A stretch of 64,000 nucleotides of DNA from Urbifossiella sp046350095 (GTDB lineage: Bacteria > Planctomycetota > Planctomycetia > Gemmatales > Gemmataceae), in contig JAXMBA010000004.1 in NCBI GenBank assembly GCA_046350095.1, forward strand, positions 682,001-746,000, read 5' to 3'. The notes beneath the pieces are model-generated. The model saw only the letters and a list, made by a program, of their open reading frames with translations. It had not been told where the DNA came from and did no database searches. This document shows, one piece after another, positions 55,401 to 64,000 of the stretch. The position numbers were made by a program, and so were the translations under genes. The stretch's first letter is position 1, and each line of letters begins with the position of its first letter.

Positions 55401-57356
55401 TCACCTCGACAGCGCCGCGGCGATCTTGTCCACGTCGTACACGCAGCCGCCCCAGACGCCGCCGCTGGCGTTCTGCAAGAGCGCCCACAGCCGCGTGTCC
55501 GCCGGCAGTTGCGGGTCGGGGGCCAGGTCCTCGCGCGGCGGACGCACGGCCAGCTCGGCGGTGCCCCAGTCGGGGCCGTGCTCGCCGGTCGCGTCGCCGA
55601 CCAGGTCGATTTGGCCCGCCAGCGTGTTGCGGTCGATCACGATGCGGACGATGTCGCCGTCGCGCAGCCGGCCGATCGGGCCGCCGGCCAGCGCCTCCGG
55701 CGAGACGTGGCCTACGCACGCCCCGGTGCTCACGCCGCTGAACCGCGCGTCGGTCAGCACCGCGACGTGCTTCCCCCACGGCAGGAATTTCAGGGCGCTC
55801 GTCACTTGGTACGTCTCCTCCATGCCGCTCCCCATCGGGCCGCGGGCGCACAGCACCAGCACGTCGCCGGCCGCCACCCGCTTCGGGCCGTCGCCCTTGA
55901 TCGCCGCGATCGCCGCCTTCTCGGTCGTGAACACCTTGGCCGGACCGGTCTTGCGGTAGACGCCGTCGGCGTCCACCACCGACGGGTCGATCGACGTGGA
56001 CTTGATGACCGACCCGTGCGGGGCGAGGTTGCCGAACGGGAAGGTCAGGGCGCTCGTCAGCCCTCGGGCCTTCGCCTGGCTCGGCGACATGATGACCGTG
56101 TCGGGATCAACGCCGTCGCGCTCCCGCAGCATGGCACGCACGCGCTGCCGGCGCTCGGACTTCTCCCACCATTCGAGAACGCTACCGAGCGGCTCGCCGG
56201 TCGCGGTCAGGGCGTCGAGCGCAAGCAGTCCGAGATCGCGCAGATGCAGCATCACCTCGGGCACGCCGCCGGCCAGGAACACGCGCACCGTCGGGTGGCC
56301 GATCGGGCCGTTCGGCAGCGCGTCCACCAGCCGCGGCACGGCCCGCGCGAAGTGCGTCCAGTCGGCGACGGCCGGCCGCGTCACGCCGGCGTGGAAGGCG
56401 ACGGCCGGCGTGTGGAGCAGCAGGTTCGTGCTGCCGCCGAACGCGGCGAACACCGCCAGCGCGTTACGGAATGCGGCCTCGGTCAGGACGTGCTTCGTGT
56501 GAATGCCGCGGTTGCTGCGGTGGAGCAGCGCCTTCGCCGAGCGCGTCGCCATGTCGAGCCAGATGGGCTGACCCGACGGCGCGAGCGCCGAGTGCGGCAG
56601 CGACAGGCCCAGCGCCTCGCCGATCACTTGCGACGTGGCCGCGGTGCCGAGGAACTGGCAGCCGCCGCCGGGGCTCGCGCAGGCGTGGCAGCCTGCCTCC
56701 GCGGCCTGCTCCAGCGTGATCTCGCCGTGTGCGAAGCGGGCGCCGATCGTCTGCACCTTTCCGGTGTCCTCGGTGCCCGTCTCGCCGGCGAGCATCACGC
56801 CACCGGGGACGAGCATCGTCGGGAAGTCGTGCTGGCTCGCCAGCGCCATCATCATCGCCGGCAAGCCCTTGTCGCAGGTGGCGACACCGAGCACGCCGGC
56901 CCGCGTCGGCAGGCTGCGCATCAGGCGGCGCATCACCTGGGCGGCGTCGTTGCGGAATGGCAGGCTGTCGTACATCCCCGGCGTGCCCTGGGTGCGGCCG
57001 TCGCACGGGTCGGTGACGGCCCCCGCGAACGGCACGCAGCCGAGCCGGGCCAGTTCCTGCGCCGCGGCCTTCACGAGCAGCCCCACCTCCCAGTGGCCGC
57101 TGTGGAAGCCGAGCGCGATTGGCGAGCCGTCTTCCGCCCGCAGGCCGCCGTGGGTGGACAGGATGAGGAACTCCTTCCCGCCGAGGCGGTCGGGGTTCCA
57201 GCCCATGCCGACGTTCTGCGTCCACCCGAACAGGTCGCCGCTCGGGGCGTGGCGGAGCAGGTCGACGGTCAGCGGCAGGTGACCGGCCGGGCCGCGGGTG
57301 GTGGTGACGATGTCGTAGGCGGACAGGTCGGACGGCTCGAGCAACTCGCGCGGCAT
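55401..57356 (-). CDS. YjhG/YagF-type sugar-acid dehydratase (IlvD/Edd superfamily)
   Basis: 651 residues from the ATG at 57356 (CTGGAG upstream). The IlvD/Edd fold carries the Fe-S ligands Cys-118 (TDPCDG), Cys-161 (ATCDKGLPA) and Cys-233 (GGGCQFLGTA). Sequence phrases such as LSTHGGLRAEDG and AGAVTDPCDGRTQGT.GM.DSLP.RNDAA are those of the YjhG/YagF branch, which dehydrates D-xylonate-like acids to 2-keto-3-deoxy acids, rather than of dihydroxy-acid dehydratase. The divergent neighbour is an aldose 1-epimerase, which supports a role in sugar breakdown. The exact acid is not known. Confidence 0.88.
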   Translation of the reverse strand: MPRELLEPSDLSAYDIVTTTRGPAGHLPLTVDLLRHAPSGDLFGWTQNVGMGWNPDRLGGKEFLILSTHGGLRAEDGSPIALGFHSGHWEVGLLVKAAAQELARLGCVPFAGAVTDPCDGRTQGTPGMYDSLPFRNDAAQVMRRLMRSLPTRAGVLGVATCDKGLPAMMMALASQHDFPTMLVPGGVMLAGETGTEDTGKVQTIGARFAHGEITLEQAAEAGCHACASPGGGCQFLGTAATSQVIGEALGLSLPHSALAPSGQPIWLDMATRSAKALLHRSNRGIHTKHVLTEAAFRNALAVFAAFGGSTNLLLHTPAVAFHAGVTRPAVADWTHFARAVPRLVDALPNGPIGHPTVRVFLAGGVPEVMLHLRDLGLLALDALTATGEPLGSVLEWWEKSERRQRVRAMLRERDGVDPDTVIMSPSQAKARGLTSALTFPFGNLAPHGSVIKSTSIDPSVVDADGVYRKTGPAKVFTTEKAAIAAIKGDGPKRVAAGDVLVLCARGPMGSGMEETYQVTSALKFLPWGKHVAVLTDARFSGVSTGACVGHVSPEALAGGPIGRLRDGDIVRIVIDRNTLAGQIDLVGDATGEHGPDWGTAELAVRPPREDLAPDPQLPADTRLWALLQNASGGVWGGCVYDVDKIAAALSR

Positions 57357-57440
57357 GACGGCTCCAGGTGGGGAGAGTGTCATTATCGGTGCGGCCGCAT
57401 ATCGTGTCGCTACCCGTTCCCCTCTGGAGGTGGGATTCCG

Positions 57441-58598
57441 ATGCGGTTCGCTCTCCCCGCCGCGGCAGTCGCCGCAATGGTCGCCATGACACCCAGCCAA
57501 CTCCCCGCCCAGCCGAAGGCCGCCAAGACCGGCCCCGCCTTCGACCAGGCGCCGTTCGGCAAGATGCCCGACGGCACGCCCGTCACCGGGTTCACTCTCG
57601 TCAACCGCAACGGTGTCACCGTCCACGCCATTGAGTACGGCGGCATCATCACCTCCATCCGCGTCCCGGACAAGGACGGCAAGCTCGCCGACGTGGCCCT
57701 CGGGTTCGACAAGCTGGAAGACTACCTCAAGGGGCACCCGTACTTCGGGTCGAACGCCGGCCGCAGTGCGAACCGCATTGCCAAGGGTACGTTCAGCATC
57801 GACGGGAAGGAGTACACGCTGGCGACGAACAACGGCCCCAACCACCTGCACGGCGGCAAGGAGGGGTTCGACAAGAAGCTGTGGCGCGGCGAGCCGTTCC
57901 TGGGCGCGACCGGCCCCGGGGTGAAGTTCACCTACACCAGCAAGGACAAGGAAGAGGGCTACCCCGGCAACCTGTCCGTCACCATGAGCTACACGCTGAC
58001 GGACAACAACGAGCTGGTGGTTGACTACCGCGCGACGACCGACCAGCCGACGCTCTGCAACCTGGCGCACCACAGCTACTTCAACCTGGCCGGCCACAAC
58101 AGCGGCGACATCCTCGGCCACGAGTTCCAGGCGATGGCGAAGAACTACACGCCCGCCGACGACACGCTCATCCCCACGGGGAAGATCGCGCCCGTCGCCG
58201 GTACACCGTTCGACTTCACGACGCCGAAGGCCATCGGGAAAGATCTGAAGGCGGCCGGCGGCGACCCGGTCGGCTACGACCTGAACTTCGTCCTCGACAA
58301 GGGGGCTTCAGAGCGGCCGGAGTTGGCGGCGCGGGTGACGGAGCCGAAGACGGGGCGGACGCTGGAGGTGTACTCGACGGAGCCCGGCTTGCAGTTCTAC
58401 ACCGGCAACTTCCTCGACGGCACGAACGTCGGCCGCGGCGGGGCGGTGTACAAGCAGTACGGGGCGTTCTGCCTGGAGCCGCAGAAGTTCCCCGACTCGG
58501 TGAACAAGCCCGAGTGGAAGGACCGCAGCAACCCGGTGCTGCGGCCCGGCGAGACGTACCGGCAGACGACGGTCTACAAGTTCGGGGTAGCGAAGTAG
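57441..58598 (+). CDS. galM: Secreted aldose 1-epimerase (mutarotase)
   Basis: 385 residues. Signal peptide (about 1-23) and GGAGGTGGG upstream of the ATG at 57441. GalM residues are present: GRSANRIAKG (107-116), H137 in NHLHGG, H211 in AHHSYFNL and general base E346 in CLEPQKFPDS. It interconverts alpha and beta anomers of aldoses. Export to the periplasm is unusual compared with E. coli GalM but fits planctomycete polysaccharide feeding. 84 bp separate it from the divergent dehydratase gene, with shared promoters likely. Confidence 0.93.
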   Translation: MRFALPAAAVAAMVAMTPSQLPAQPKAAKTGPAFDQAPFGKMPDGTPVTGFTLVNRNGVTVHAIEYGGIITSIRVPDKDGKLADVALGFDKLEDYLKGHPYFGSNAGRSANRIAKGTFSIDGKEYTLATNNGPNHLHGGKEGFDKKLWRGEPFLGATGPGVKFTYTSKDKEEGYPGNLSVTMSYTLTDNNELVVDYRATTDQPTLCNLAHHSYFNLAGHNSGDILGHEFQAMAKNYTPADDTLIPTGKIAPVAGTPFDFTTPKAIGKDLKAAGGDPVGYDLNFVLDKGASERPELAARVTEPKTGRTLEVYSTEPGLQFYTGNFLDGTNVGRGGAVYKQYGAFCLEPQKFPDSVNKPEWKDRSNPVLRPGETYRQTTVYKFGVAK

Positions 58599-58604
58599 GC
58601 GCCT

Positions 58605-58680
58605 GCGAGCCAGGGGCGTGAGCCCCCGGTTTCCTGAGTATCGCGAATCGAGAATCCGGGGGTTCACGCCCCCGGCTCGC
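58605..58680. repeat. Imperfect 25-bp inverted repeat overlapping a gene end
   Basis: Arms 58605-58629 and 58656-58680 pair at 23 of 25 positions (GCGAGCC.GGGGCGTGA.CCCCCGG). It follows galM and its right arm supplies the last codons and stop of the convergent gene at 58664-59086. It probably serves as a two-way terminator and looks like a dispersed repeat. Confidence 0.75.
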
Positions 58681-59086
58681 CTTTCGGTCCGATCTCCTCC
58701 CACTCCAGCTCGCGACCAGCGGCGTAGGTCTCGCTGGCGCGGAAGTCGTGGGGCTTCGGCTGCTCGCCGGGGTCGAGGCCGAACGCGTCCAGGTTCACCC
58801 AGAAGAGCCCGTTGATGTGGCTGATGCGGGCGTCCGCGATTTTCACCCGCGGCTGCCCGGGCCGCATCTGTACCCGGAACTCGTCCACGCCCGTCATTCG
58901 TAGCCGCAGCCGGACGGTACGCGGCTCCTTCCCCAGGTCCGTAATCGCTTCGCGGACGACGAGCCGGAACTCGACGGTCGCGCTCCGCGCGGACGGGTAG
59001 CTGACGCGCACCCCTCGGACGCGGCCGCCCGGCAGCCGGTAGCGGCGGAGGAAGGCGGCCAGTTCGTGCGGGCGGATCGGGGTCAT
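58664..59086 (-). CDS. Hypothetical protein, 140 residues
   Basis: Start ATG at 59086. The chain is mainly beta with phrases VRVSYPSARSATVEFRLVVREAITDLG and VDEFRVQMRPGQPRVKIADARISH, and no signal or membrane segment. Unknown family. Its last residues (KGEPGA) are encoded by the arm of the inverted repeat 58605-58680. It lies 23 bp downstream of the Dabb gene and is probably co-transcribed. Confidence 0.7.
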   Translation of the reverse strand: MTPIRPHELAAFLRRYRLPGGRVRGVRVSYPSARSATVEFRLVVREAITDLGKEPRTVRLRLRMTGVDEFRVQMRPGQPRVKIADARISHINGLFWVNLDAFGLDPGEQPKPHDFRASETYAAGRELEWEEIGPKGEPGA

Positions 59087-59109
59087 GGTCGTGTGTCTTT
59101 CTGCGGTTC

Positions 59110-59424
59110 TCAAACGTAGGAGTCGAACACGCGCACGCCGGCCCACGTCGGCTTGTTCTCGTCGATGAACCGGTTGTGCGTGGCGTCGTCCTGGTAGGCG
59201 TCGTGGCTGGCCTTCGTGTCGAACACGAGGTGCAGGCCCACGTCCCAGTCGCGGTCGTTGACCGGGCGGTCGAGTTCGCGGCAGCACGGGCCGGCGGCGA
59301 AGAACACGATGCCGGGCTGCACGTTCAGGTACTTGTGGCAGGCGTCCACCAGCGCCTGAACGTTCGCCGGGGTCGGGTCCTTCAGCTTGAAGAAGACGTT
59401 GTGCGCGAGTCGCGTGGCGGGCAT
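59110..59424 (-). CDS. Dabb family protein (stress-responsive alpha/beta barrel)
   Basis: 104 residues, normal length. LAHNVFFKLKDPTPANVQALVDACHKYL at the start and DWDVGLHLVFDTKASHDAYQDDATHNRFID are the family signature (dimeric ferredoxin-like barrel). Role unknown in bacteria. First of a two-gene unit; divergent from the lipoate-ligase-like gene with 75 bp between. Confidence 0.88.
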   Translation of the reverse strand: MPATRLAHNVFFKLKDPTPANVQALVDACHKYLNVQPGIVFFAAGPCCRELDRPVNDRDWDVGLHLVFDTKASHDAYQDDATHNRFIDENKPTWAGVRVFDSYV

Positions 59425-59499
59425 CGGTGGAAACCTGCGGGGGGCGGCGTAGGGTGAACGGGGTTGGGATACGCCCCGCCCCCGCCCCGTCAACGGCCG

Positions 59500-60219
59500 A
59501 TGACCCTCCTCGACCTCTCCCTCCCGACCGCCGCCGAGAACGTGGCCCTCGACGAGGCACTCCTCCTGGCCGCCGAGGACTGCACCGGCGGCGAGGTGCT
59601 CCGGCTGTGGCGGCAGCCGACGCCGGCCGTGGTCGTCGGGGCCGGCGGGTCGGTGGCGATCGACGTGGACGAGGCGGCGTGCGCCGCCGACGGCGTGCCG
59701 GTCGTGCGGCGGTCGAGCGGCGGCGGCACGGTCGTGCTCGACCCGGGCTGCCTGTGCGTATCTGTCGTACTGCGCCTCGACCGTCCCGGCCTCGACACCA
59801 TCGCCGGGGCCACACGGTTCGTGATGTGGAAACTGCGGGACGCGGTCCGCGGGCACATGGCCGACGTCGTGCTCGCCGGCAGCGGCGACTTGGCGGCGGG
59901 CGGGCGGAAGCTGGCCGGCAGCGCCCAACAGCGGAAGCGGACGCATTTGCTCCACCACGCCAGCGTCCTCGGCCCGTCGGGCGACACCTTCGACCGCATC
60001 GCCCGTTACCTCCGCCGGCCGGAGCGCGAGCCGGCGTACCGGGCCGGCCGCGGCCACGCCGACTTCCTGGCGTGCGTGCTGTGCGACGACGCCGACCTGC
60101 GGCGCGACGTGATCGCGGCGTGGGAGCCGACAGGCGTCTACCCGAACCCGCCGCGGGACCGGGTGCGCGAGCTGGTCGCCGAGAAGTACGGACGCGACGA
60201 GTGGAACCGGCGGCGCTGA
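59500..60219 (+). CDS. Lipoate-protein ligase A/BPL family protein
   Basis: 239 residues from the ATG at 59500. The family motif RRSSGGGTVV (70-79, RRxSGGG) and the catalytic Lys K137 (GRKLAGSAQ) are in place. It would attach lipoate (or octanoate) to lipoyl domains, or transfer it as an octanoyltransferase; the short length and missing C-terminal accessory domain favour the single-domain type. A biotin-ligase-like role is less likely. 59 bp upstream of the MoxR gene, same strand. Confidence 0.85.
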   Translation: MTLLDLSLPTAAENVALDEALLLAAEDCTGGEVLRLWRQPTPAVVVGAGGSVAIDVDEAACAADGVPVVRRSSGGGTVVLDPGCLCVSVVLRLDRPGLDTIAGATRFVMWKLRDAVRGHMADVVLAGSGDLAAGGRKLAGSAQQRKRTHLLHHASVLGPSGDTFDRIARYLRRPEREPAYRAGRGHADFLACVLCDDADLRRDVIAAWEPTGVYPNPPRDRVRELVAEKYGRDEWNRRR

Positions 60220-60278
60220 GTCGCAAACCGCCGCTCGGGTCGTCCGTATATCATGGGGGAACGCGCCGCGGAGCGACC

Positions 60279-61256
<978 letters not shown>

Positions 61257-61276
61257 GTCTTGGTGATTTGTGACCG

Positions 61277-61349
61277 GGGATTGATGATTGCCGGAGGGCT
61301 TTGTCCGGCTCATCAATCGTCAATCAGCAATCACCCGATCATCAATCCC
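61277..61349. repeat. Intergenic inverted repeat with ATCAATC units
   Basis: A perfect 12-bp inverted pair (61277-61288 with 61338-61349, GGGATTGATGAT) encloses several more ATCAATC/TCAATC units, in the 101-bp gap between the MoxR gene and lgt. Clearly lower in GC than its surroundings; probably a small dispersed repeat. Confidence 0.6.
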
Positions 61350-61357
61350 GAGAAGAC

Positions 61358-62707
61358 ATGCAGCAAGTCCTGTTCACCATCCCGGTCTTCAAGGGCGTTC
61401 TCGACCCGAACGGCCTCCCGGTCGCCGGGTTCGGAGTCATGCTGTTCCTGGCGTTCACCCTCGGCACGTACTGGGGCGTCCGCCGCGGCGGGGCGGCCGG
61501 CATGACCGCCGCGCAGATCCAGGACATGTTCCTGTGGGTGGTGCTCGGCGGGCTTACCGGTGCTCGGCTGCTGTACATGTACCAGTTCAGCAACCAGTTC
61601 CCCGACCATTCGCCGTGGGCGCTGTTTGTCGCGTTCTTCCAGATCTGGCGCGGCGGCATCGTCTTCTACGGCTCGGCCCTCGGCGGCGCCGCCACCTACG
61701 GCCTCTTCTACTGGTTCGTGCTGCGCCGCCTCCGCGTGAACACCTGGGCGCTGGCCGACGCCGTCGCCCCCATCCTGGCGCTCGGACTGGCGATCGGTCG
61801 AATCGGCTGTTACCTGAACGGTTGCTGCTGGGGGCAGGTCGCCGTCGAGGAGGTGGCCCCGGTACCGCTCGGCGGGGCGCACTTCCCGCTGCTGCCGGCC
61901 CACTGCCGCGACCAACTCGTGCGCGACGAACACTTACAAACGTCCACCGGTTTCGCCCTGTACCCGCGGGAGCGCGGTGCCGGCGCCGACCCACGCTCCC
62001 GCGTTCTCGTGGTTGAACCCGGCTCGCCGGCCGCCGAGGCGGGTCTGAAGGCCGGCGACCGCATCGTGAAAGTCAACGGCCAGTCGAACGGCGTGATCCT
62101 GGAAGTGCTCGGCCAGAACGCGGAGGACGTGGCCGGCGCTCTGGCGAAGCACCGGGGGGAGGTGATGCCGGCGACGGACAAGCGGCCACCGGCGGCGTAC
62201 TTCACGGAGTTCGAGGACTACGTCCAGGCCGTGCTCGCCGTTCCGCCGGCGGGCGTGACGTATGTGCCTAACGACGTACTCGGCGAGCTCGCCCGCGACT
62301 GGCCGCGCGGCCGTCACGACCTGACGCTCACCGTCCGCCGCGGTACCGAGACCGTGGAACTCGCGCCGTTCGTGCCGCGCTCGGTCGGGCTCTACCCGAC
62401 ACAGCTGTACGAGACGGTGAGCATGATCCTGCTGATCGGCTTCCTGCTGGCGTACTACCCGTTCCGCCGCCACGACGGGCAGCTGATGGTGCTGCTGATG
62501 GTCTGCTACGCCGTCCACCGGTTCGTGAACGAGTCGCTGCGGGTGGAGCCGACCTACGCGCTGGGTCTCACGTTGTCGCAGTGGGTGAGCGTCGGCATCT
62601 TTACGGCGGCGGTTGGGATGGAAGCATACTTGTGGCGGACGAAGCCGAGCCGGTGGAAGCCGGAACCGCTGCCGCCGCCGGTGGCGCCCCCCGCGCCGGC
62701 GGCGTGA
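61358..62707 (+). CDS. lgt: Prolipoprotein diacylglyceryl transferase with inserted PDZ domain
   Basis: 449 residues from the ATG at 61358, much longer than the usual 260-290. Lgt motifs: WRGGIVFYG (97-105), GRIGCYLNGCCWG (147-159, in place of GRxGNFxNxE), YPTQLYE (346-352) and RFVNESLR (388-395). Between the second and third lies a PDZ domain and flanks (about 205-340, VLVVEPGSPAAEAGLKAGDRIVKVNG). The His of the E. coli HGGL motif is Tyr here, as in several phyla. It adds the diacylglyceryl group to lipobox Cys, matching the lipoproteins in this window. A Pro tail closes the protein. Confidence 0.9.
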   Translation: MQQVLFTIPVFKGVLDPNGLPVAGFGVMLFLAFTLGTYWGVRRGGAAGMTAAQIQDMFLWVVLGGLTGARLLYMYQFSNQFPDHSPWALFVAFFQIWRGGIVFYGSALGGAATYGLFYWFVLRRLRVNTWALADAVAPILALGLAIGRIGCYLNGCCWGQVAVEEVAPVPLGGAHFPLLPAHCRDQLVRDEHLQTSTGFALYPRERGAGADPRSRVLVVEPGSPAAEAGLKAGDRIVKVNGQSNGVILEVLGQNAEDVAGALAKHRGEVMPATDKRPPAAYFTEFEDYVQAVLAVPPAGVTYVPNDVLGELARDWPRGRHDLTLTVRRGTETVELAPFVPRSVGLYPTQLYETVSMILLIGFLLAYYPFRRHDGQLMVLLMVCYAVHRFVNESLRVEPTYALGLTLSQWVSVGIFTAAVGMEAYLWRTKPSRWKPEPLPPPVAPPAPAA

Positions 62708-62802
62708 CCCGGGGTTGCCCGGTTTCCCGCGGGGCGGTACAAGGGCGCAACTCCGGGCCGGCCGGGCGTTCCCCGGCAGCCCCACGTACAGGAGTCGCAC
62801 CC

Positions 62803-63579
62803 ATGCGCCGCCTCGGCCCCACCCTGGCCGCGTTCCTCGCCGCCGCAGCCACCGCCCTCGCGCAGCCGGTTCCCGGCCAGCCGCTGCAGCCGCAGACTGC
62901 GCCGCCGAACCCGCGCCTCACCCAGCACCTCGACGGGTGGGAGCGCACCATGGGGGCGCTCGTGAACTACGGGGCCGAGTTCGAGCTGGCGAAGAAGAAC
63001 GCCGTTTTCCCACAGCCGCGGAGCTACTCCGGCAGCGTGCTGTGCATGAAGCCGAACTTCGCCCTGCTCGCCATCCAGGGGAAGGCGGACAAGAACGACT
63101 ACGAGGCGTTCCTGAGCAACGGCAAGTCGGTGTACCACTTCGACACGCCGAAGAAGACCATCACCGAGTTCAAGCTGAACGCCGCCGGCGCGGCCGACAA
63201 CTTGATGCTCGACTTCCTCGGCGGCATGAAGGCGGCCGACGCCCAGCGGCGGTTCCAGATCACCGTCGTCGGCGACGACCCGACGAAAGACCCGAACTAC
63301 GTGGTGCTGCGGATCCAGCCGCTGCTGGCCCGCGACAAGCAGGAATTCGTGGACGCCCGGATGGCGCTGCTGGCGCCGACGAACGTGGCGAAGTTGCCGG
63401 CGTACCTTCCGGCCGTCGTGTGGCTCCAGCACCCGAACGGCGACGAGGAGACGTGGACGCTGAAGAACCACAAGACGAACCAGACCGGCGTCGGGCCGGA
63501 GTTGTTCCAGTTCAAGGCGATTCCCGGCTGGCAGGTGCAGCAGGCGCCGGCCCCGCCGCCGCCCGGCGCCCCACGCTGA
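62803..63579 (+). CDS. TIGR03009-type secreted planctomycete protein
   Basis: 258 residues from an ATG with AGGAG seven bases upstream. Signal peptide at 1-20. LDGWERTMGALVNYGAEFELAKKNAVF and the following strands (SVLCMKPNFALLAIQGK, YEAFLSNGKSVYHF, KKTITEFKL) match the paralogous planctomycete family TIGR03009, which has a LolA-like half-barrel look. Function unknown. 95 bp downstream of lgt. Confidence 0.8.
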   Translation: MRRLGPTLAAFLAAAATALAQPVPGQPLQPQTAPPNPRLTQHLDGWERTMGALVNYGAEFELAKKNAVFPQPRSYSGSVLCMKPNFALLAIQGKADKNDYEAFLSNGKSVYHFDTPKKTITEFKLNAAGAADNLMLDFLGGMKAADAQRRFQITVVGDDPTKDPNYVVLRIQPLLARDKQEFVDARMALLAPTNVAKLPAYLPAVVWLQHPNGDEETWTLKNHKTNQTGVGPELFQFKAIPGWQVQQAPAPPPPGAPR

Positions 63580-63589
63580 GCCGGTCCAC

Positions 63590-63615
63590 CGCCCACCCGT
63601 TACGGCGGGTGGGCG
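63590..63615 (+). terminator. Hairpin after the TIGR03009-type gene
   Basis: A 9-bp stem (63590-63598 with 63607-63615, CGCCCACCC/GGGTGGGCG) with an 8-base loop, 11 bp after the stop. No T tract, so the terminator call is tentative. Confidence 0.5.
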
Positions 63616-63715
63616 AAGCCTGCCATTTCTCACCACATCCTCACCGTTGTCGCGTACCCTGAGGGCGAACCGGCGGCCGCGGGCCGCCACGATTCCGTTC
63701 TCCTGGGGGTGTACC

Positions 63716-64000
63716 ATGCGTACCATGCGGTGGCCGTTGGTCGCGTTCCTGACGGGCGCGATGGTGGTGATGGTGTCGGCCCAGCAGCCGGGCGGCCGGC
63801 AGGGCGGCGGCAAGGGCGGCCTGACGGGGCAGGTACTCACCAACGCGGCCCTCCAGGAGGAACTGAAGGTCACCGAGGACCAGAAGGCCAAACTCAAGGC
63901 CCACAGCGAGAAGTCGCTGGCCGGGATGAAGGACCGGTTCAAGGACGCCGGCGGTGACAAGGAGAAGTTCGGCACCATTTTCGCCGAGATCCAGGCGGAG
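63716..64000 (+). CDS. Small secreted protein, 3' partial
   Basis: The frame from the ATG at 63716 (CTGGGGGTGTACC upstream) stays open to the window end, 95 codons. Signal peptide at about 1-22, a Gly-rich stretch, then a helical segment with LQEELKVTEDQKAKLKAHSEKS, the pattern of Spy/CpxP-like or planctomycete LTxxQ small periplasmic proteins. The C-terminus lies outside the window. Confidence 0.75.
   Translation, partial: MRTMRWPLVAFLTGAMVVMVSAQQPGGRQGGGKGGLTGQVLTNAALQEELKVTEDQKAKLKAHSEKSLAGMKDRFKDAGGDKEKFGTIFAEIQAE

Overview
The window is very GC-rich, gene-dense DNA that reads as a planctomycete chromosome of the Gemmataceae type. The markers are a pilin-like DUF1559 protein with the H-X9-DG motif, a TIGR03009-type secreted protein, two giant secreted repeat proteins (one with the N-terminal LE.LE.R-type motif common in planctomycete exoproteins), a membrane-anchored Ser/Thr kinase, orphan MoxR ATPases, and many short secreted or lipid-anchored proteins of unknown function. 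The lineage is inferred from protein families; there is no rRNA here to confirm it.

Layout. 1-10.7 kb: the 3' part of a giant secreted protein with BNR, autotransporter-type and FG-GAP repeats, ending in a double hairpin terminator. 10.8-15.4 kb: a Ser/Thr kinase with a small partner gene, then a secreted toroid-repeat protein. 15.4-18.8 kb: a perfect 34-bp inverted repeat, a DapA-family aldolase, a beta-propeller protein and a MoxR ATPase. 19.0-22.1 kb: a three-gene operon starting with an outer-membrane polysaccharide export lipoprotein. 22.1-26.2 kb: an RluA pseudouridine synthase, a LolA-like protein, YjbQ, a membrane protein and a secreted propeller protein.

25.3-31.8 kb, minus strand: the most interesting region. 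In transcription order it holds a helical (ARM/HEAT-like) repeat protein, a structured RNA, a winged-helix + SWIM zinc-finger protein, a second structured RNA, and a retron-type reverse transcriptase with the NAxxH and VTG signature motifs. The two RNAs are about 210 nt each. They share nearly identical flanks and a conserved loop, but their long msd-like stems (27 and 26 bp) and their a1/a2 closing stems (19 bp each) differ completely in sequence while staying paired. I read this as a complete tripartite retron with two separate msr-msd RNAs in one operon. RT + SWIM + ARM matches what I remember as retron type XIII; the duplicated RNA inside the operon is the part I do not recall being described.

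31.9-38.9 kb: a DUF4198 protein, the DUF1559 protein, small secreted proteins, a YceH-family protein, clpC, and a tRNA-Met(CAU) with a bulged T-stem. 39.2-49.4 kb: a second giant Ig-like/FG-GAP protein whose C-terminal module is homologous to that of the first. 49.4-64.0 kb: housekeeping and metabolic genes, including a DUF188 protein overlapping an alpha/beta hydrolase, a DEAD-box helicase with a DbpA-type C-terminal domain, a YjhG-type sugar-acid dehydratase divergent from a secreted aldose 1-epimerase, a lipoate-ligase-like protein, a second MoxR ATPase, an Lgt with a PDZ domain inserted, a TIGR03009-type protein, and a small secreted protein cut by the window end.
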